From positions 1 through 64,000 of the forward strand of contig CAZIXF010000011.1 in NCBI GenBank assembly GCA_964543195.1: 64,000 bases of DNA, written 5' to 3'. The position numbers were made by a program, and so were the translations under genes. The notes beneath the pieces were generated by a model that worked only from the letters and a program-made list of their open reading frames with translations, was not told the DNA's origin and did no database searches. Shown piece by piece: positions 7,776-16,890 of this stretch (position 1 is the stretch's first letter; each line of letters begins with the position of its first letter). Source of the DNA: JAGTVG01 sp964543195 (GTDB lineage: Bacteria; Bacteroidota; Bacteroidia; Cytophagales; Cyclobacteriaceae).

Positions 7776-10049
7776 TCAATTACATATTCTGAGTTTTGCA
7801 AAGGTAAGCAATAATGTTTTTACGCCAAAATTATCAAATTCGACTTTTGCCTTCCGGTTGGCCCCGTCCTCATCCATTTCAATTACCGTTCCGTATCCGA
7901 ATTTGGGATGTTCCACTTTCATACCTTTGGACAGTCCAGAAGTATCACTGGGCTTAAACTCCGGACTGGGCACATGTTTTTTTACAGGAGTGGATTTTGG
8001 CTTTACCAACCGTTTGCCAAAATTCGGTTCCCTGAATGTATCCTGACTGTTCCGGTTCACAGGACGGCCTGATTTGGGAAAAGTGCTTTGAGTTGCCCGT
8101 ATAAATCTCGGATCGATATCCTCCAGAAACCGGCTCGGCTCACAGCTTTTAAGTCTCCCGAACCGGTACCGTGTATGGGCGTAGGAAAGAATGAGTTTTT
8201 CCTTTGCCCGGGTCATGGCCACATAAAACAGACGCCTTTCTTCCTCCAGGTCTGCCCGACTGCTCATCATCATCTGGGAAGGGAAGAGGTCCTCTTCCAT
8301 GCCCACCAGAAAAACATGGCGGAATTCAAGTCCCTTGGCCATATGGATGGTCATCAGCGTGATCTTATCATGGTCTTCATCTTCATCTTCATCGATGCTG
8401 GTGATCAACGCAACTTCCTGGAGAAAGGCCGAAAGACTTTTATCTTCCTTTTCAGTATTATCCACGAATTCTTTAATGGCATTCAGTAATTCCTGGACGT
8501 TTTCATAGCGGTTCAAGCCTTCGATGGTTTTATCATTATAGAGTTCCTTCAGAAGTCCGGATTCCCTGGCGATGAGGTTGGCGATCTCAAAAGCATCTTT
8601 TCTTTTGAGCTCTATCTCAAAACGTTTGATCAGGTTCACGAAATCGATTATTCCCTGTGCCGCCCGGCCGGAAGCGATATTTTTAAAATTGATCATGGTT
8701 TCCCATAGGCCCATGTCATTTTCACTGGCGGCTACCACAATTTTATTGACAGTCCCCGGTCCGATTCCCCGTTTCGGTAAATTGATAATCCTTTTTAGCG
8801 CCTGCTCATCTTCGTGGTTAACGGTAAACCGGAGATAACTCAAAAGGTCTTTGATCTCCCTCCGCTGGTAGAAAGAAAGACCTCCGATGATCTTGTATTT
8901 GAGGTTCATTCGTCTGAGTGCTTCCTCAATTGCCCTGGACTGGCTGTTAGTCCGGTATAATACTGCAAAATCACGATTATGGATTCTGTGGTTCACTTTA
9001 CCTTCAAAAATGGCGCTGGCCACCAGTTTGCCCTCCTCATTATCCGAGTTGGCTTTGATCAACTCGATCAGATCGCCTTCGGGGTTACTGGTCCAGAGTT
9101 TTTTGGGAAGCTGGGCCTTGTTTCTGACAATCACTGAATTGGCTGCATTCACTATATTCTGACTGGACCGGTAGTTCTGTTCAAGTTTGAACACTTTCAG
9201 CTCCGGGTAATCCTTTTCCAGGTTGAGGATATTATAAATCTCCGCACCTCTGAATGCATAAATACTTTGGGCATCATCGCCCACCACGGTAAGATTTTGT
9301 CGTACCGCTGCCAGCTTTTTGGTGATCATGTATTGGGCGATATTGGTGTCCTGGAACTCGTCGATCAACACATAATGGAACTTCTGCTGATACTTGTTCA
9401 ATACATCAGGATGATCCCTAAATATAAGGTAGGTATTGAAAAGCAGGTCGTCGAAATCCATGGCGGAGGCTTTAAAACACCGTTCCACATAAACCTGGAA
9501 GATCTTACCCAGTTTTGGCTTCATGGCGGCTTCATCATCAGCCTGGTATACCGGGTTGTTCTGGTATTCCCGCCAGGAGATCAACCGGTTTTTAGCAGCC
9601 GAGATACGGTTATATACCACATTGGGTTTGTAGACCTTATCGTCAAGCTTCATTTCCTTGATGATCGATTTCAGCAGGCTTTTGGAATCATCGGTATCGT
9701 AGATGGAAAAATTGGGGGGGTATCCTATTTTCTTACCGTCAATACGAAGTAACCTGGCAAAAATGGAATGAAAGGTTCCCATCCATACATTCCTCGCTTC
9801 ATTACCGATCACTTTTTCTATCCGGAGCTGCATTTCATTGGCAGCCTTGTTGGTAAACGTGAGTGCCAGTATGTTGAACGGATCAACCGTATGTTTATTG
9901 ATCAGGTGGGCTATCTTATAGGTCAGCACCCTGGTTTTGCCGGAACCCGCACCGGCAATGATCAGTGAAGGCCCGTCTTTATATTCAACGGCCTTTTTTT
10001 GTGCTTCATTAAGATCCCGGAGATACGATTGAACATTCCCTTCCTTCAT
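7776..10049 (-). CDS. uvrD: UvrD/PcrA-type superfamily 1 DNA helicase
   Basis: A 757-residue 3'-5' ATP-dependent DNA helicase for repair and removal of obstacles on DNA. Motifs in order: Q-motif region LNEAQKKAVEY, Walker A GAGSGKT (33-39), motif Ia TFTNKAANEM, Walker B DEFQDTN (230-236), motif III GDDAQSIYAFRGA, motif IV QNYRSS, motif V TIHMAKGLEF and motif VI VAMTRAKEKL. The C-terminal basic region ends in a Tudor-like module (GMKVEHPKFGYGTV), as in PcrA/UvrD, which contacts RNA polymerase in characterised members. It is 41 bp upstream of the DUF4290 gene and probably heads that operon. UvrD and PcrA cannot be separated by reading alone. Confidence 0.96.
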   Translation of the reverse strand: MKEGNVQSYLRDLNEAQKKAVEYKDGPSLIIAGAGSGKTRVLTYKIAHLINKHTVDPFNILALTFTNKAANEMQLRIEKVIGNEARNVWMGTFHSIFARLLRIDGKKIGYPPNFSIYDTDDSKSLLKSIIKEMKLDDKVYKPNVVYNRISAAKNRLISWREYQNNPVYQADDEAAMKPKLGKIFQVYVERCFKASAMDFDDLLFNTYLIFRDHPDVLNKYQQKFHYVLIDEFQDTNIAQYMITKKLAAVRQNLTVVGDDAQSIYAFRGAEIYNILNLEKDYPELKVFKLEQNYRSSQNIVNAANSVIVRNKAQLPKKLWTSNPEGDLIELIKANSDNEEGKLVASAIFEGKVNHRIHNRDFAVLYRTNSQSRAIEEALRRMNLKYKIIGGLSFYQRREIKDLLSYLRFTVNHEDEQALKRIINLPKRGIGPGTVNKIVVAASENDMGLWETMINFKNIASGRAAQGIIDFVNLIKRFEIELKRKDAFEIANLIARESGLLKELYNDKTIEGLNRYENVQELLNAIKEFVDNTEKEDKSLSAFLQEVALITSIDEDEDEDHDKITLMTIHMAKGLEFRHVFLVGMEEDLFPSQMMMSSRADLEEERRLFYVAMTRAKEKLILSYAHTRYRFGRLKSCEPSRFLEDIDPRFIRATQSTFPKSGRPVNRNSQDTFREPNFGKRLVKPKSTPVKKHVPSPEFKPSDTSGLSKGMKVEHPKFGYGTVIEMDEDGANRKAKVEFDNFGVKTLLLTFAKLRICN

Positions 10050-10197
10050 TGTTGCAAAGTAAATGGATATTCAATTATTGTCCATGTTATATGCAGAATT
10101 TAATTGGATTTTTTTCCGGGAAGGTAAAAGAATAAAAAACATAGCTGGCTGAATCAAACACAGGAGTAACTGCAAGTAATTCGAAAGGGGATAACGT

Positions 10198-10572
10198 TTA
10201 AATGCCTACGAACAGGAAATTATTTATCCCTAATTGGCTGGCTCTTAAATTCAGTTTATTTCGGCTGATGCCCGGGGCCACAAACATTAATTTGGCCTCA
10301 TTGGATTTGATGTATTCATAAAGAGCCATCCATTCACTAATGGTGTGGTCTTCATATATTGAATCATCGGTTTCTACTTCTACCAGGATCTTTTCTGAAT
10401 TTTTTTCAGCCGTAAGATCAGGCTTATGGGATTCAGCCTGGAAGGGAATCAGACTGGGAGCCCTGTAGCCTGGCAGGTCTGCCCGTATATTTCCATATCC
10501 CGCATGCAATAATTTGCTGATCATATGTTTGATCATAAAATCATGGTGTCGTTGGTTGATTCTTTTTGACAT
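10198..10572 (-). CDS. small protein resembling a PD-(D/E)XK nuclease fold
   Basis: A 124-residue soluble protein I do not recognise as a named family. It has a helical start (MSKRINQRHHDFMIKHMISK), then HKPDLTAEK (P51-D52) and a strand ILVEVETDD (E65, E67), followed by a helix and a strand LMFVAP. The spacing D52 to E65-x-E67 resembles the core of PD-(D/E)XK nucleases, but the last residue is Glu rather than Lys, so activity is uncertain. A 53-residue ORF lies 57 bp upstream on the same strand. No mobile-element genes are next to it. Function is unknown; a nuclease-like or regulatory role is inference from the motif only. Confidence 0.75.
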   Translation of the reverse strand: MSKRINQRHHDFMIKHMISKLLHAGYGNIRADLPGYRAPSLIPFQAESHKPDLTAEKNSEKILVEVETDDSIYEDHTISEWMALYEYIKSNEAKLMFVAPGISRNKLNLRASQLGINNFLFVGI

Positions 10573-10629
10573 TTATTATTCGTTTAGCTTGCAATAATTT
10601 TTGAAATAAAGTTCGGTCAATTGGTTATT

Positions 10630-10791
10630 TCAGACTATTTCGTTTAGGTTTCTTTTAAGAAGTTCCGCCTTTTTGTGGTAATAGCCACTTATGTTATATA
10701 GATGTTGAGTTTCGAATTCCTTTGCTTTCTGTTTAAGAAAGTCAATTTTTTTCCTGTAATTCTTTTCGTTGCTTATTTGGACCTTTTTCAT
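10630..10791 (-). CDS. small basic protein, 53 residues, hypothetical
   Basis: An ATG ending at 10791 opens a frame of 53 codons to a TGA at 10630-10632. The product begins MKKVQISNEKNYRKKIDF, is rich in Lys and in heptad-like helix (FLKQKAKEFE, YHKKAELLKRNL) and has no membrane segment or Cys. Its composition looks like a real charged helical protein and not a random frame, and it precedes the nuclease-like gene by 57 bp in the same direction. The pair could be a small two-gene unit. There is no recognised family and no clear promoter upstream. It is offered as a plausible, not proven, gene. Confidence 0.4.
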   Translation of the reverse strand: MKKVQISNEKNYRKKIDFLKQKAKEFETQHLYNISGYYHKKAELLKRNLNEIV

Positions 10792-11164
10792 CAATTTTCA
10801 GAGCTTCATTCTGAATTCCAATTGCGCAAAATCTATGCTTAATTGGAATTTGACGATTAATATAAGTTTGACCCCCGTATTTTTATTTGCTGGTAATCAG
10901 CCTTTTATGAATTTATATTTTATTGCTTTGGAATAGAAACAATAGTATATAGGGTGATCAATATCCAATGATACTGAGGAAAAGGCACCCCCACGGGGAA
11001 TTTTTTCCACTATTATGCATATATAGATTCTCTCAATCCAATATGGTTGCATTGAAAAATAAAATTCAGGATCTTGACCACGAGATTGGGAAGGAAAAAG
11101 TGCACGTATCCTGCCATGAGGTCTTATTCTCTTCTCTAACCGGATGGTTTTAACTATTGGGTCA
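10792..11164. other. intergenic region without a supported gene
   Basis: AT-rich sequence between the 53-codon ORF and the glgB stop. A plus-strand TAAGTTTG at 10863-10870 fits the -7 motif, but no convincing plus-strand gene follows; the open frame at 10968-11153 has no protein-like features. No strong terminator for glgB is visible. Confidence 0.5.
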
Positions 11165-13327
11165 TCATTCCCTCGTGAATATTACAATTCCCAGTGGTGG
11201 GATGGTTATATTGATCGAATAATCCTCATTATGGTAGGGGACCGGTACGGTTTCGACCCCCCCCAAATTGCCCTGGCCGCTGCCACCGTAATTTTTACCG
11301 TCGCTGTTAAGTATTTCTGTCCACGTGCCCTCTTCCGGTACTCCGACCCGGTAATTATACCTCGGCATCGGGGTCATATTGCATACCACGATTACCACAT
11401 TCTTACTGTCCTTGCTGTAGCGGGCAAAACTGAGAACTGAATTCTGGGAATCATTGGCATCGATCCACCGGAAACCTTCGTTGACAAAGTCCTGTTCATA
11501 CAAGGCCGGCAACTGCCTGTATTTTTCATTCAGTTCCTTTATCCATTGTTGTAAACCCATATGGTTCCGGTTATCCAATAGGTGCCAGTCAAGGCTCGAA
11601 TCATGATTCCATTCACTCCATTGCCCCATGTCCATACCCATGAACTGGAGTTTTTTACCCGGATGGGTAAACATATAACCAAACAGAAGCCTCAGGTTGG
11701 CGAATTTCTGCCATTCGTCGCCCGGCATTTTATTGATCAACGAACCCTTGCCATGCACGACCTCATCGTGTGATAACGACAACATGAAATTTTCATTAAA
11801 GGCATACATGATGCTGAAAGTAAGCTGATTATGATGGTAATTCCTGTGAACCGGGTCCTTGGAAAAATAACTCAATGTATCATGCATCCATCCCATGTTC
11901 CATTTCATGCCGAATCCCAGTCCGCCGGTATATACCGGACGGGTTACCATGGGCCAGGCTGTCGATTCCTCGGCGATAGTCTGCACATCCGGGAAGCGCA
12001 CATAGATCGATTCATTCAGGTCACGCAGGAAAGAAATGGCATGCAGGTTTTCCCTGCCTCCGAATTCATTGGGTATCCATTCGCCTTCTTCCCGTGAATA
12101 ATCCAGGTATAGCATGGAGGCAACCGCATCCACCCGTATACCGTCGATATGGTATTTGTCAAACCAGATATGAGCACTGCTGATCAGGAATTCCTTTACC
12201 TCGGGCCTGCCGTAGTTGAATATATAACTGCTCCAGTCGGGGTGATATCCCTGGCGTGGATCCTCGTGTTCGAACAGGTAAGTGCCATCAAAATAATGGA
12301 GGCCATGCACGTCGCCGGGAAAGTGTGAAGGAACCCAGTCAAGAATTACGCCAATATCATGCTGATGCATGATGTCGACAAACTGCATGAATTCTTCAGG
12401 TGTGCCGAACCGGCTGGTGGGCGCAAAAAAACCTACCACCTGATAACCCCAGGAACCGGCAAAGGGGTGTTCCATTACCGGCAGAAGCTCTACATGGGTA
12501 TACCCCATGTAATTGAGGTATTCCGCCAGCTGGTGAGCCATCTCGATATAAGTCAACGAACGGTTCATTTCCTCCGGGACACGTTTCCAGGAAGCAAAAT
12601 GAAGTTCATAGATCGACATCGGCTTGTCCAGCGCATTATGGTCTTTCCTTTTTTTCATCCACTCCTTGTCCTTCCAGGTATAATCCAATTCCCATACGAT
12701 GGAAGAAGTTTTTGGCGGAACTTCATTGAATTTGGCAAAGGGATCGGTCTTTTCAACCGTATAATTCTTATTATGGGATACGATATGATATTTGTACAGG
12801 GTACCCTGGGTCATTCCCGGGATAAAACCCTCCCAGATACCGGACCCATCTCCCCTGGATTTTAACGGATTGCTTCCCGGGGTCCATCCATTGGCATCGA
12901 AAACCACGGAGACAGCCTTGGCGTTGGGTGCCCATACGGCAAAAAACACACCTTTTTTACCTTTATGGGTAGTGATATGCGAACCCAGCTTTTCATAAAG
13001 GCTGAAATGCTTGCCCTCTTTGAACAGATGAATGTCGTAATCGGATATGAAATCGATATCATGTTCTACCGGTGCGGCGGGAGCCTCAGGCTGACTTTGA
13101 GCGGGTTCTTTTTTGGTCGTACGGGTTTTTGAGGATACACCCGGAGCAGGCTTCTTTCCTGCTCGTTCTTTTTTAACCGGTTTCTGTTCAGCCGATTTTT
13201 TAACCTTTTCATCCTTTTTTGATGCAGCGGTGGTTTCAGGAGGGATCTTTCCCTCTTTTTTCCTTACTGTTTTCGTTCCTTTTCCGGTAGTTTTTTTATT
13301 GCTGTCTGATTTTCTTTTTGCACTCAT
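11165..13327 (-). CDS. glgB: 1,4-alpha-glucan branching enzyme with Lys-rich N-terminal tail
   Basis: A GH13 enzyme that cuts alpha-1,4-glucan and rejoins it as alpha-1,6 branches. Residues 1-88 form a low-complexity tail rich in Lys, Pro, Ala and Thr; a CBM48-like domain follows (about 100-210, FFAVWAPNAKAVSVVFDANG), then the TIM barrel. Catalytic residues seen: D400 in GIRVDAV, E453 in TIAEEST and D521 in LSHDEVVHGKG. It is the last gene of the glgE-treS-glgB operon and supplies branches to the glucan made by GlgE. An eight-base C run at 11257-11264 (G8 in the gene) is a possible slippage point near the 3' end. The tail looks like a nucleic-acid or glycan-binding extension; its role is unknown. 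Confidence 0.96.
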   Translation of the reverse strand: MSAKRKSDSNKKTTGKGTKTVRKKEGKIPPETTAASKKDEKVKKSAEQKPVKKERAGKKPAPGVSSKTRTTKKEPAQSQPEAPAAPVEHDIDFISDYDIHLFKEGKHFSLYEKLGSHITTHKGKKGVFFAVWAPNAKAVSVVFDANGWTPGSNPLKSRGDGSGIWEGFIPGMTQGTLYKYHIVSHNKNYTVEKTDPFAKFNEVPPKTSSIVWELDYTWKDKEWMKKRKDHNALDKPMSIYELHFASWKRVPEEMNRSLTYIEMAHQLAEYLNYMGYTHVELLPVMEHPFAGSWGYQVVGFFAPTSRFGTPEEFMQFVDIMHQHDIGVILDWVPSHFPGDVHGLHYFDGTYLFEHEDPRQGYHPDWSSYIFNYGRPEVKEFLISSAHIWFDKYHIDGIRVDAVASMLYLDYSREEGEWIPNEFGGRENLHAISFLRDLNESIYVRFPDVQTIAEESTAWPMVTRPVYTGGLGFGMKWNMGWMHDTLSYFSKDPVHRNYHHNQLTFSIMYAFNENFMLSLSHDEVVHGKGSLINKMPGDEWQKFANLRLLFGYMFTHPGKKLQFMGMDMGQWSEWNHDSSLDWHLLDNRNHMGLQQWIKELNEKYRQLPALYEQDFVNEGFRWIDANDSQNSVLSFARYSKDSKNVVIVVCNMTPMPRYNYRVGVPEEGTWTEILNSDGKNYGGSGQGNLGGVETVPVPYHNEDYSINITIPPLGIVIFTRE

Positions 13328-13395
13328 AATATTCGTTCCTTTATTTTTTTCCTGTTCGATAGTTCGCTATTTATATTGTCTGATTCTGCTTTTGC

Positions 13396-13476
13396 CCACC
13401 AGGGTACAAAGTCACAGAGAATCACAGTTTTTGTGCCATCGGGGCACCAAAACACGGAGAACCTCCGTTTTATGTC
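13396..13476. repeat. dispersed intergenic repeat, copy A (degenerate)
   Basis: Contains ACAAAGTCACAG and GGGGCACCAAAACACGGAG followed by AACC. Related strings occur at 19263-19300, 19427-19438 and 28741-28785. The copies are imperfect and lie only between genes. Confidence 0.5.
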
Positions 13477-13546
13477 TTATTAATTAATAAGTATTATCCT
13501 GCACAATTTCAATGTTTATACTTTCAATTTTATTATTCATTGTCGA

Positions 13547-16500
13547 TTATTCCACACTGAGCATATGATCTACGATCTTGTCCAAACCATTCAACGGAAT
13601 GGTTAACCAGTCCGGCCGGTTATTGATCTCGTAATTCAGTTCATACACCGATTTTTCAATGAGGAAAACATTCAGCAGGTCTTCGATCTGCTCTTTCTTT
13701 TCCGGAATGAATGGCGCATCACCTGCCGTATCAAAGTAGGCTTTAAGGAAATGATAACTCACCAGGTGATACCAGTGCTCGATCCAGGTTCCGAAAAGTT
13801 CGGTATCGTCCTCATACAATTTCCTGAATTTGAAATAACCCATATAAATGGCATAATGAAAGGATCTCAGCATACCTGCCACGTCCTTGAACGGGCAGTA
13901 CTTCAGCTTTCTGGCACTCAGTGAGCGGGCCGGCTCTCCTTCAAAGTCGATTATGATAAAATCCTTACCCGTATATAAAACCTGGCCCAGGTGATAATCG
14001 CCATGTACACGGGTCTTGATCGACCGGATCTTTTCTTTTTCCAGCGAACTTTTTATTCTTCTGAGCATGGCATTTTCATTGTTCAGGATCTTTTCAGTCA
14101 TCCTGATCGGTTCTTCACTGAGCTTTTTCTTCTGCGACCGCAGTTCCGTCATCGTTTTTTTGATCAGCGTCCTGAAACTCTGGTTTAGCGATTTCTGGTA
14201 AAGCAACGAAAAGGGTTCCGGTTTGAATGATTTTTCATCCTTTATCGATGCCAGGCCCAGGTGCATCTCGGCAGTCCGCTGTCCCAGTTTTTTGACCATT
14301 TCTATGAAAAAATGGCCGGTCAGATCCTTCAGGAGTTCTGCCTCATCCGGTTTGTAACCGTCCAGCATGTCCGGAATGTAGGCCGGAGGAGCCGGCAATT
14401 CATGTTTGCGGGAAAGGATCGACTCAAAATAATGTTCGGTAAACCGCTGGGTAAGCTCCCATGCATTACCTTCGTTAGGGATGAATCCCACAAGAATAGC
14501 CAATGAAATATCTTCTTTTTTCTGGCGTTTGTAGACCAGTGAACCGGCATAGGGTGGAAGATTCTCAAATTTGGTTTTTTCCGTGAGGTTCTGGATGATC
14601 TCCAGTTCAGGATTATGTCCTTCTTCCGGGCTCCTGTAGATCTTAAGGAAAAGCCGGTTATCATACAGTACCGAAGTATTGGATTGCTCCACGGCCAGCA
14701 GTTTCGAGTTGAGCGGCAGATCTTTTTTACTCAGATTTCTTTTCAGGTATTTACCCGGAGAACCGGTTAGCTCACCTTTTTTGCCTTTTATTTTACCTCT
14801 CGAATGGATATGTTCCAGGATGGCATTATGGAATGATTCGCTAAAGGCCGCATCCAGAAGTACTCCATTTTTACCCTCTGTTTCTACTTCGGCCATGATC
14901 GCCTGAGGATAATCTTCCCTGATCTCATGGTCTTCCTGGTCGAAGGCCAGGGCCCCGGAGAGCACGTAATTTTCAGAAGTATGGGCTACATAATCCACGT
15001 TCACAAAGAACAGGTAGGAATTATAGATCCCTTTTTCAAGTACAAACTCATCCTCTATGTTCAACGATTTTATCTTTCTTGCCTTCCCCCTGAACCAGCG
15101 GGTATCCTTCATGTAGTTGAGAAATGCATTCTCCAGTTTTCCTTTCATGGCTGCGGTAACCGCATTCCATTCTTTTTTGCTGAAGGCCATCTGCTGGTAC
15201 GTACCTTCGGGTTGATATGCCACGGTTTCTTCCTGCTTGGCCAGTTCAAGCCAGAAATAATCACGGTATTGGAGGGTGAAGAAATAACCATCACCAAGGA
15301 TCGGCGGGAAGTGGTTCTGGCTGAAAACTTCTATGGGTGTATACCCGGCATATTCTTCAAGGTCAAGCTCAACAGACTGGGAATAATGAGAAAGGTTAAT
15401 GATCACCAGGATGTTTTCATCTTCGTATTCCCGGATAAAGGAAAGCACCTTTGGGTTGTTTGAATTGACGAATTTGATCGTTCCCCTGTTAAAGGCCTTG
15501 TATCGTTTCCTTGTGGCGATCACCTGCCTCATCCACCAGAGCAGCGAAGAAGGATTTTTGTCCTGGTTTTCAATATTGATCGCTTCGTAATGGTATTCGC
15601 TGTCGTTGATCACCGGGAGGAAGAGACGTTGTTTGTTTGCCCTGGAGAATCCTGCATTCCGGTCGGCCGTCCATTGCATGGGCGTGCGAACTCCATAGCG
15701 GTCACCCAGGTAATAATTGTCACCCATACCGATCTCATCGCCATAATAGACTATTGGCGTGCCCGGCAGGGAAAACAGCATGATATTCATCATTTCTATT
15801 TTCCGGCGGTCGTTTTCCAGCAGGGGGGCCAGCCGGCGACGGATACCGAGGTTGATACGCTGTTCGGGTTCCTTGGCAAAACTTTTATACATATAATCCC
15901 GCTCCTCATCGGTCACCATTTCAAGGGTAAGTTCATCATGGTTCCGGAGAAAAATGGCCCACTGGCAATTCTCGGGTATTTCCGGGGTCTGCTCGAGGAT
16001 ATCGATGATCGGGAACCGGTCTTCCATCTTCATCCCCATATAAAGCCGTGGCATAAGCGGAAAATGGAAGGCCATATGACATTCATCGCCTTCACCGAAA
16101 TACTGGCGGGCGTCTTCAGGCCATTGGTTGGCTTCTGCCAGCAGCATTTTATCCTCGTGGTTATCGTCGATGTGTTTTCTCAGTTTTTTCAGAAATTCGT
16201 GGGTTTCGGGCAGGTTTTCACAATTGGTACCCTCTCTTTCAAAAAGGTATGGGACCGCATCCAGCCGGAGGCCATCCACACCAGTACTGAACCAGAAATC
16301 AAGCACCTTAAAGACCTCTTTCTGCACATTGGGATTGTCGAAATTCAGGTCGGGCTGATGTGAATAGAACCGGTGCCAGTAGTAGGCATTGGCTTCTGCA
16401 TCATATGACCAGTTGGATGTTTCGAAATCCTGGAAAATGATCCGGGCATCGGTATATTTATCCGGATTATCATTCCAGACATAAAAATTACGGTAATTGC

Positions 16501-16873
16501 TGCCGGGTTTGGCCTTTCTTGCACGTTGGAACCATTTATGCTGGTCCGAAGTATGGTTCAGCACCAGCTCCGTGATGATCTTCAGGTCCCTCTTATGGGC
16601 TTGTTTGACGAATTTTTTAAAATCAGCCATCTTGCCATAGGTAGGATGGATACCGGTAAAATCGGAAATATCGTATCCGCCATCCCGGAGAGGGGACGGA
16701 TAAAACGGTAATAGCCACAGGGTATTCACACCAAGTGATTTTACATAGTCCAGCTTCTGAATCATTCCCTGAAAATCACCGATCCCGTCGTCGTTGCTGT
16801 CAAAAAAAGATTGTACGTGAACCTGGTATATTATGGCGTCTTTAAACCAAAGATTATGTTTTTTCTTACTCAT
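13547..16873 (-). CDS. treS: trehalose synthase fused to maltokinase
   Basis: A 1108-residue two-enzyme fusion. The N-terminal GH13 part (about 1-540) is TreS, which interconverts trehalose and maltose: nucleophile D205 in GLRLDAVPYLFEREGTN, acid/base E247 in LLAEANQWP and D313 in NHDELTLEM are all present. The C-terminal part (about 590-1108) is a maltokinase (Mak/Pep2) with the aminoglycoside-kinase-like sites HGD at 957-959 (VHGDYHLGQVLY) and D976 in IIIDFEGEP. The fusion would turn trehalose into maltose 1-phosphate, the GlgE substrate. It follows glgE by 17 bp and precedes glgB on the same strand. Such TreS-Mak fusions are known in other bacteria. Confidence 0.96.
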   Translation of the reverse strand: MSKKKHNLWFKDAIIYQVHVQSFFDSNDDGIGDFQGMIQKLDYVKSLGVNTLWLLPFYPSPLRDGGYDISDFTGIHPTYGKMADFKKFVKQAHKRDLKIITELVLNHTSDQHKWFQRARKAKPGSNYRNFYVWNDNPDKYTDARIIFQDFETSNWSYDAEANAYYWHRFYSHQPDLNFDNPNVQKEVFKVLDFWFSTGVDGLRLDAVPYLFEREGTNCENLPETHEFLKKLRKHIDDNHEDKMLLAEANQWPEDARQYFGEGDECHMAFHFPLMPRLYMGMKMEDRFPIIDILEQTPEIPENCQWAIFLRNHDELTLEMVTDEERDYMYKSFAKEPEQRINLGIRRRLAPLLENDRRKIEMMNIMLFSLPGTPIVYYGDEIGMGDNYYLGDRYGVRTPMQWTADRNAGFSRANKQRLFLPVINDSEYHYEAINIENQDKNPSSLLWWMRQVIATRKRYKAFNRGTIKFVNSNNPKVLSFIREYEDENILVIINLSHYSQSVELDLEEYAGYTPIEVFSQNHFPPILGDGYFFTLQYRDYFWLELAKQEETVAYQPEGTYQQMAFSKKEWNAVTAAMKGKLENAFLNYMKDTRWFRGKARKIKSLNIEDEFVLEKGIYNSYLFFVNVDYVAHTSENYVLSGALAFDQEDHEIREDYPQAIMAEVETEGKNGVLLDAAFSESFHNAILEHIHSRGKIKGKKGELTGSPGKYLKRNLSKKDLPLNSKLLAVEQSNTSVLYDNRLFLKIYRSPEEGHNPELEIIQNLTEKTKFENLPPYAGSLVYKRQKKEDISLAILVGFIPNEGNAWELTQRFTEHYFESILSRKHELPAPPAYIPDMLDGYKPDEAELLKDLTGHFFIEMVKKLGQRTAEMHLGLASIKDEKSFKPEPFSLLYQKSLNQSFRTLIKKTMTELRSQKKKLSEEPIRMTEKILNNENAMLRRIKSSLEKEKIRSIKTRVHGDYHLGQVLYTGKDFIIIDFEGEPARSLSARKLKYCPFKDVAGMLRSFHYAIYMGYFKFRKLYEDDTELFGTWIEHWYHLVSYHFLKAYFDTAGDAPFIPEKKEQIEDLLNVFLIEKSVYELNYEINNRPDWLTIPLNGLDKIVDHMLSVE

Positions 16874-16890
16874 TTTTTTCTCCTGTTTTT

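Noticed and set aside
10968..11153. 61-codon plus-strand frame with a -7 motif 100 bp upstream
   Set aside because: Composition is not protein-like and the promoter lacks a properly spaced TTG.
15590..16363. 257-codon plus-strand frame inside treS
   Set aside because: Antisense to the catalytic core of TreS, without a recognisable domain.
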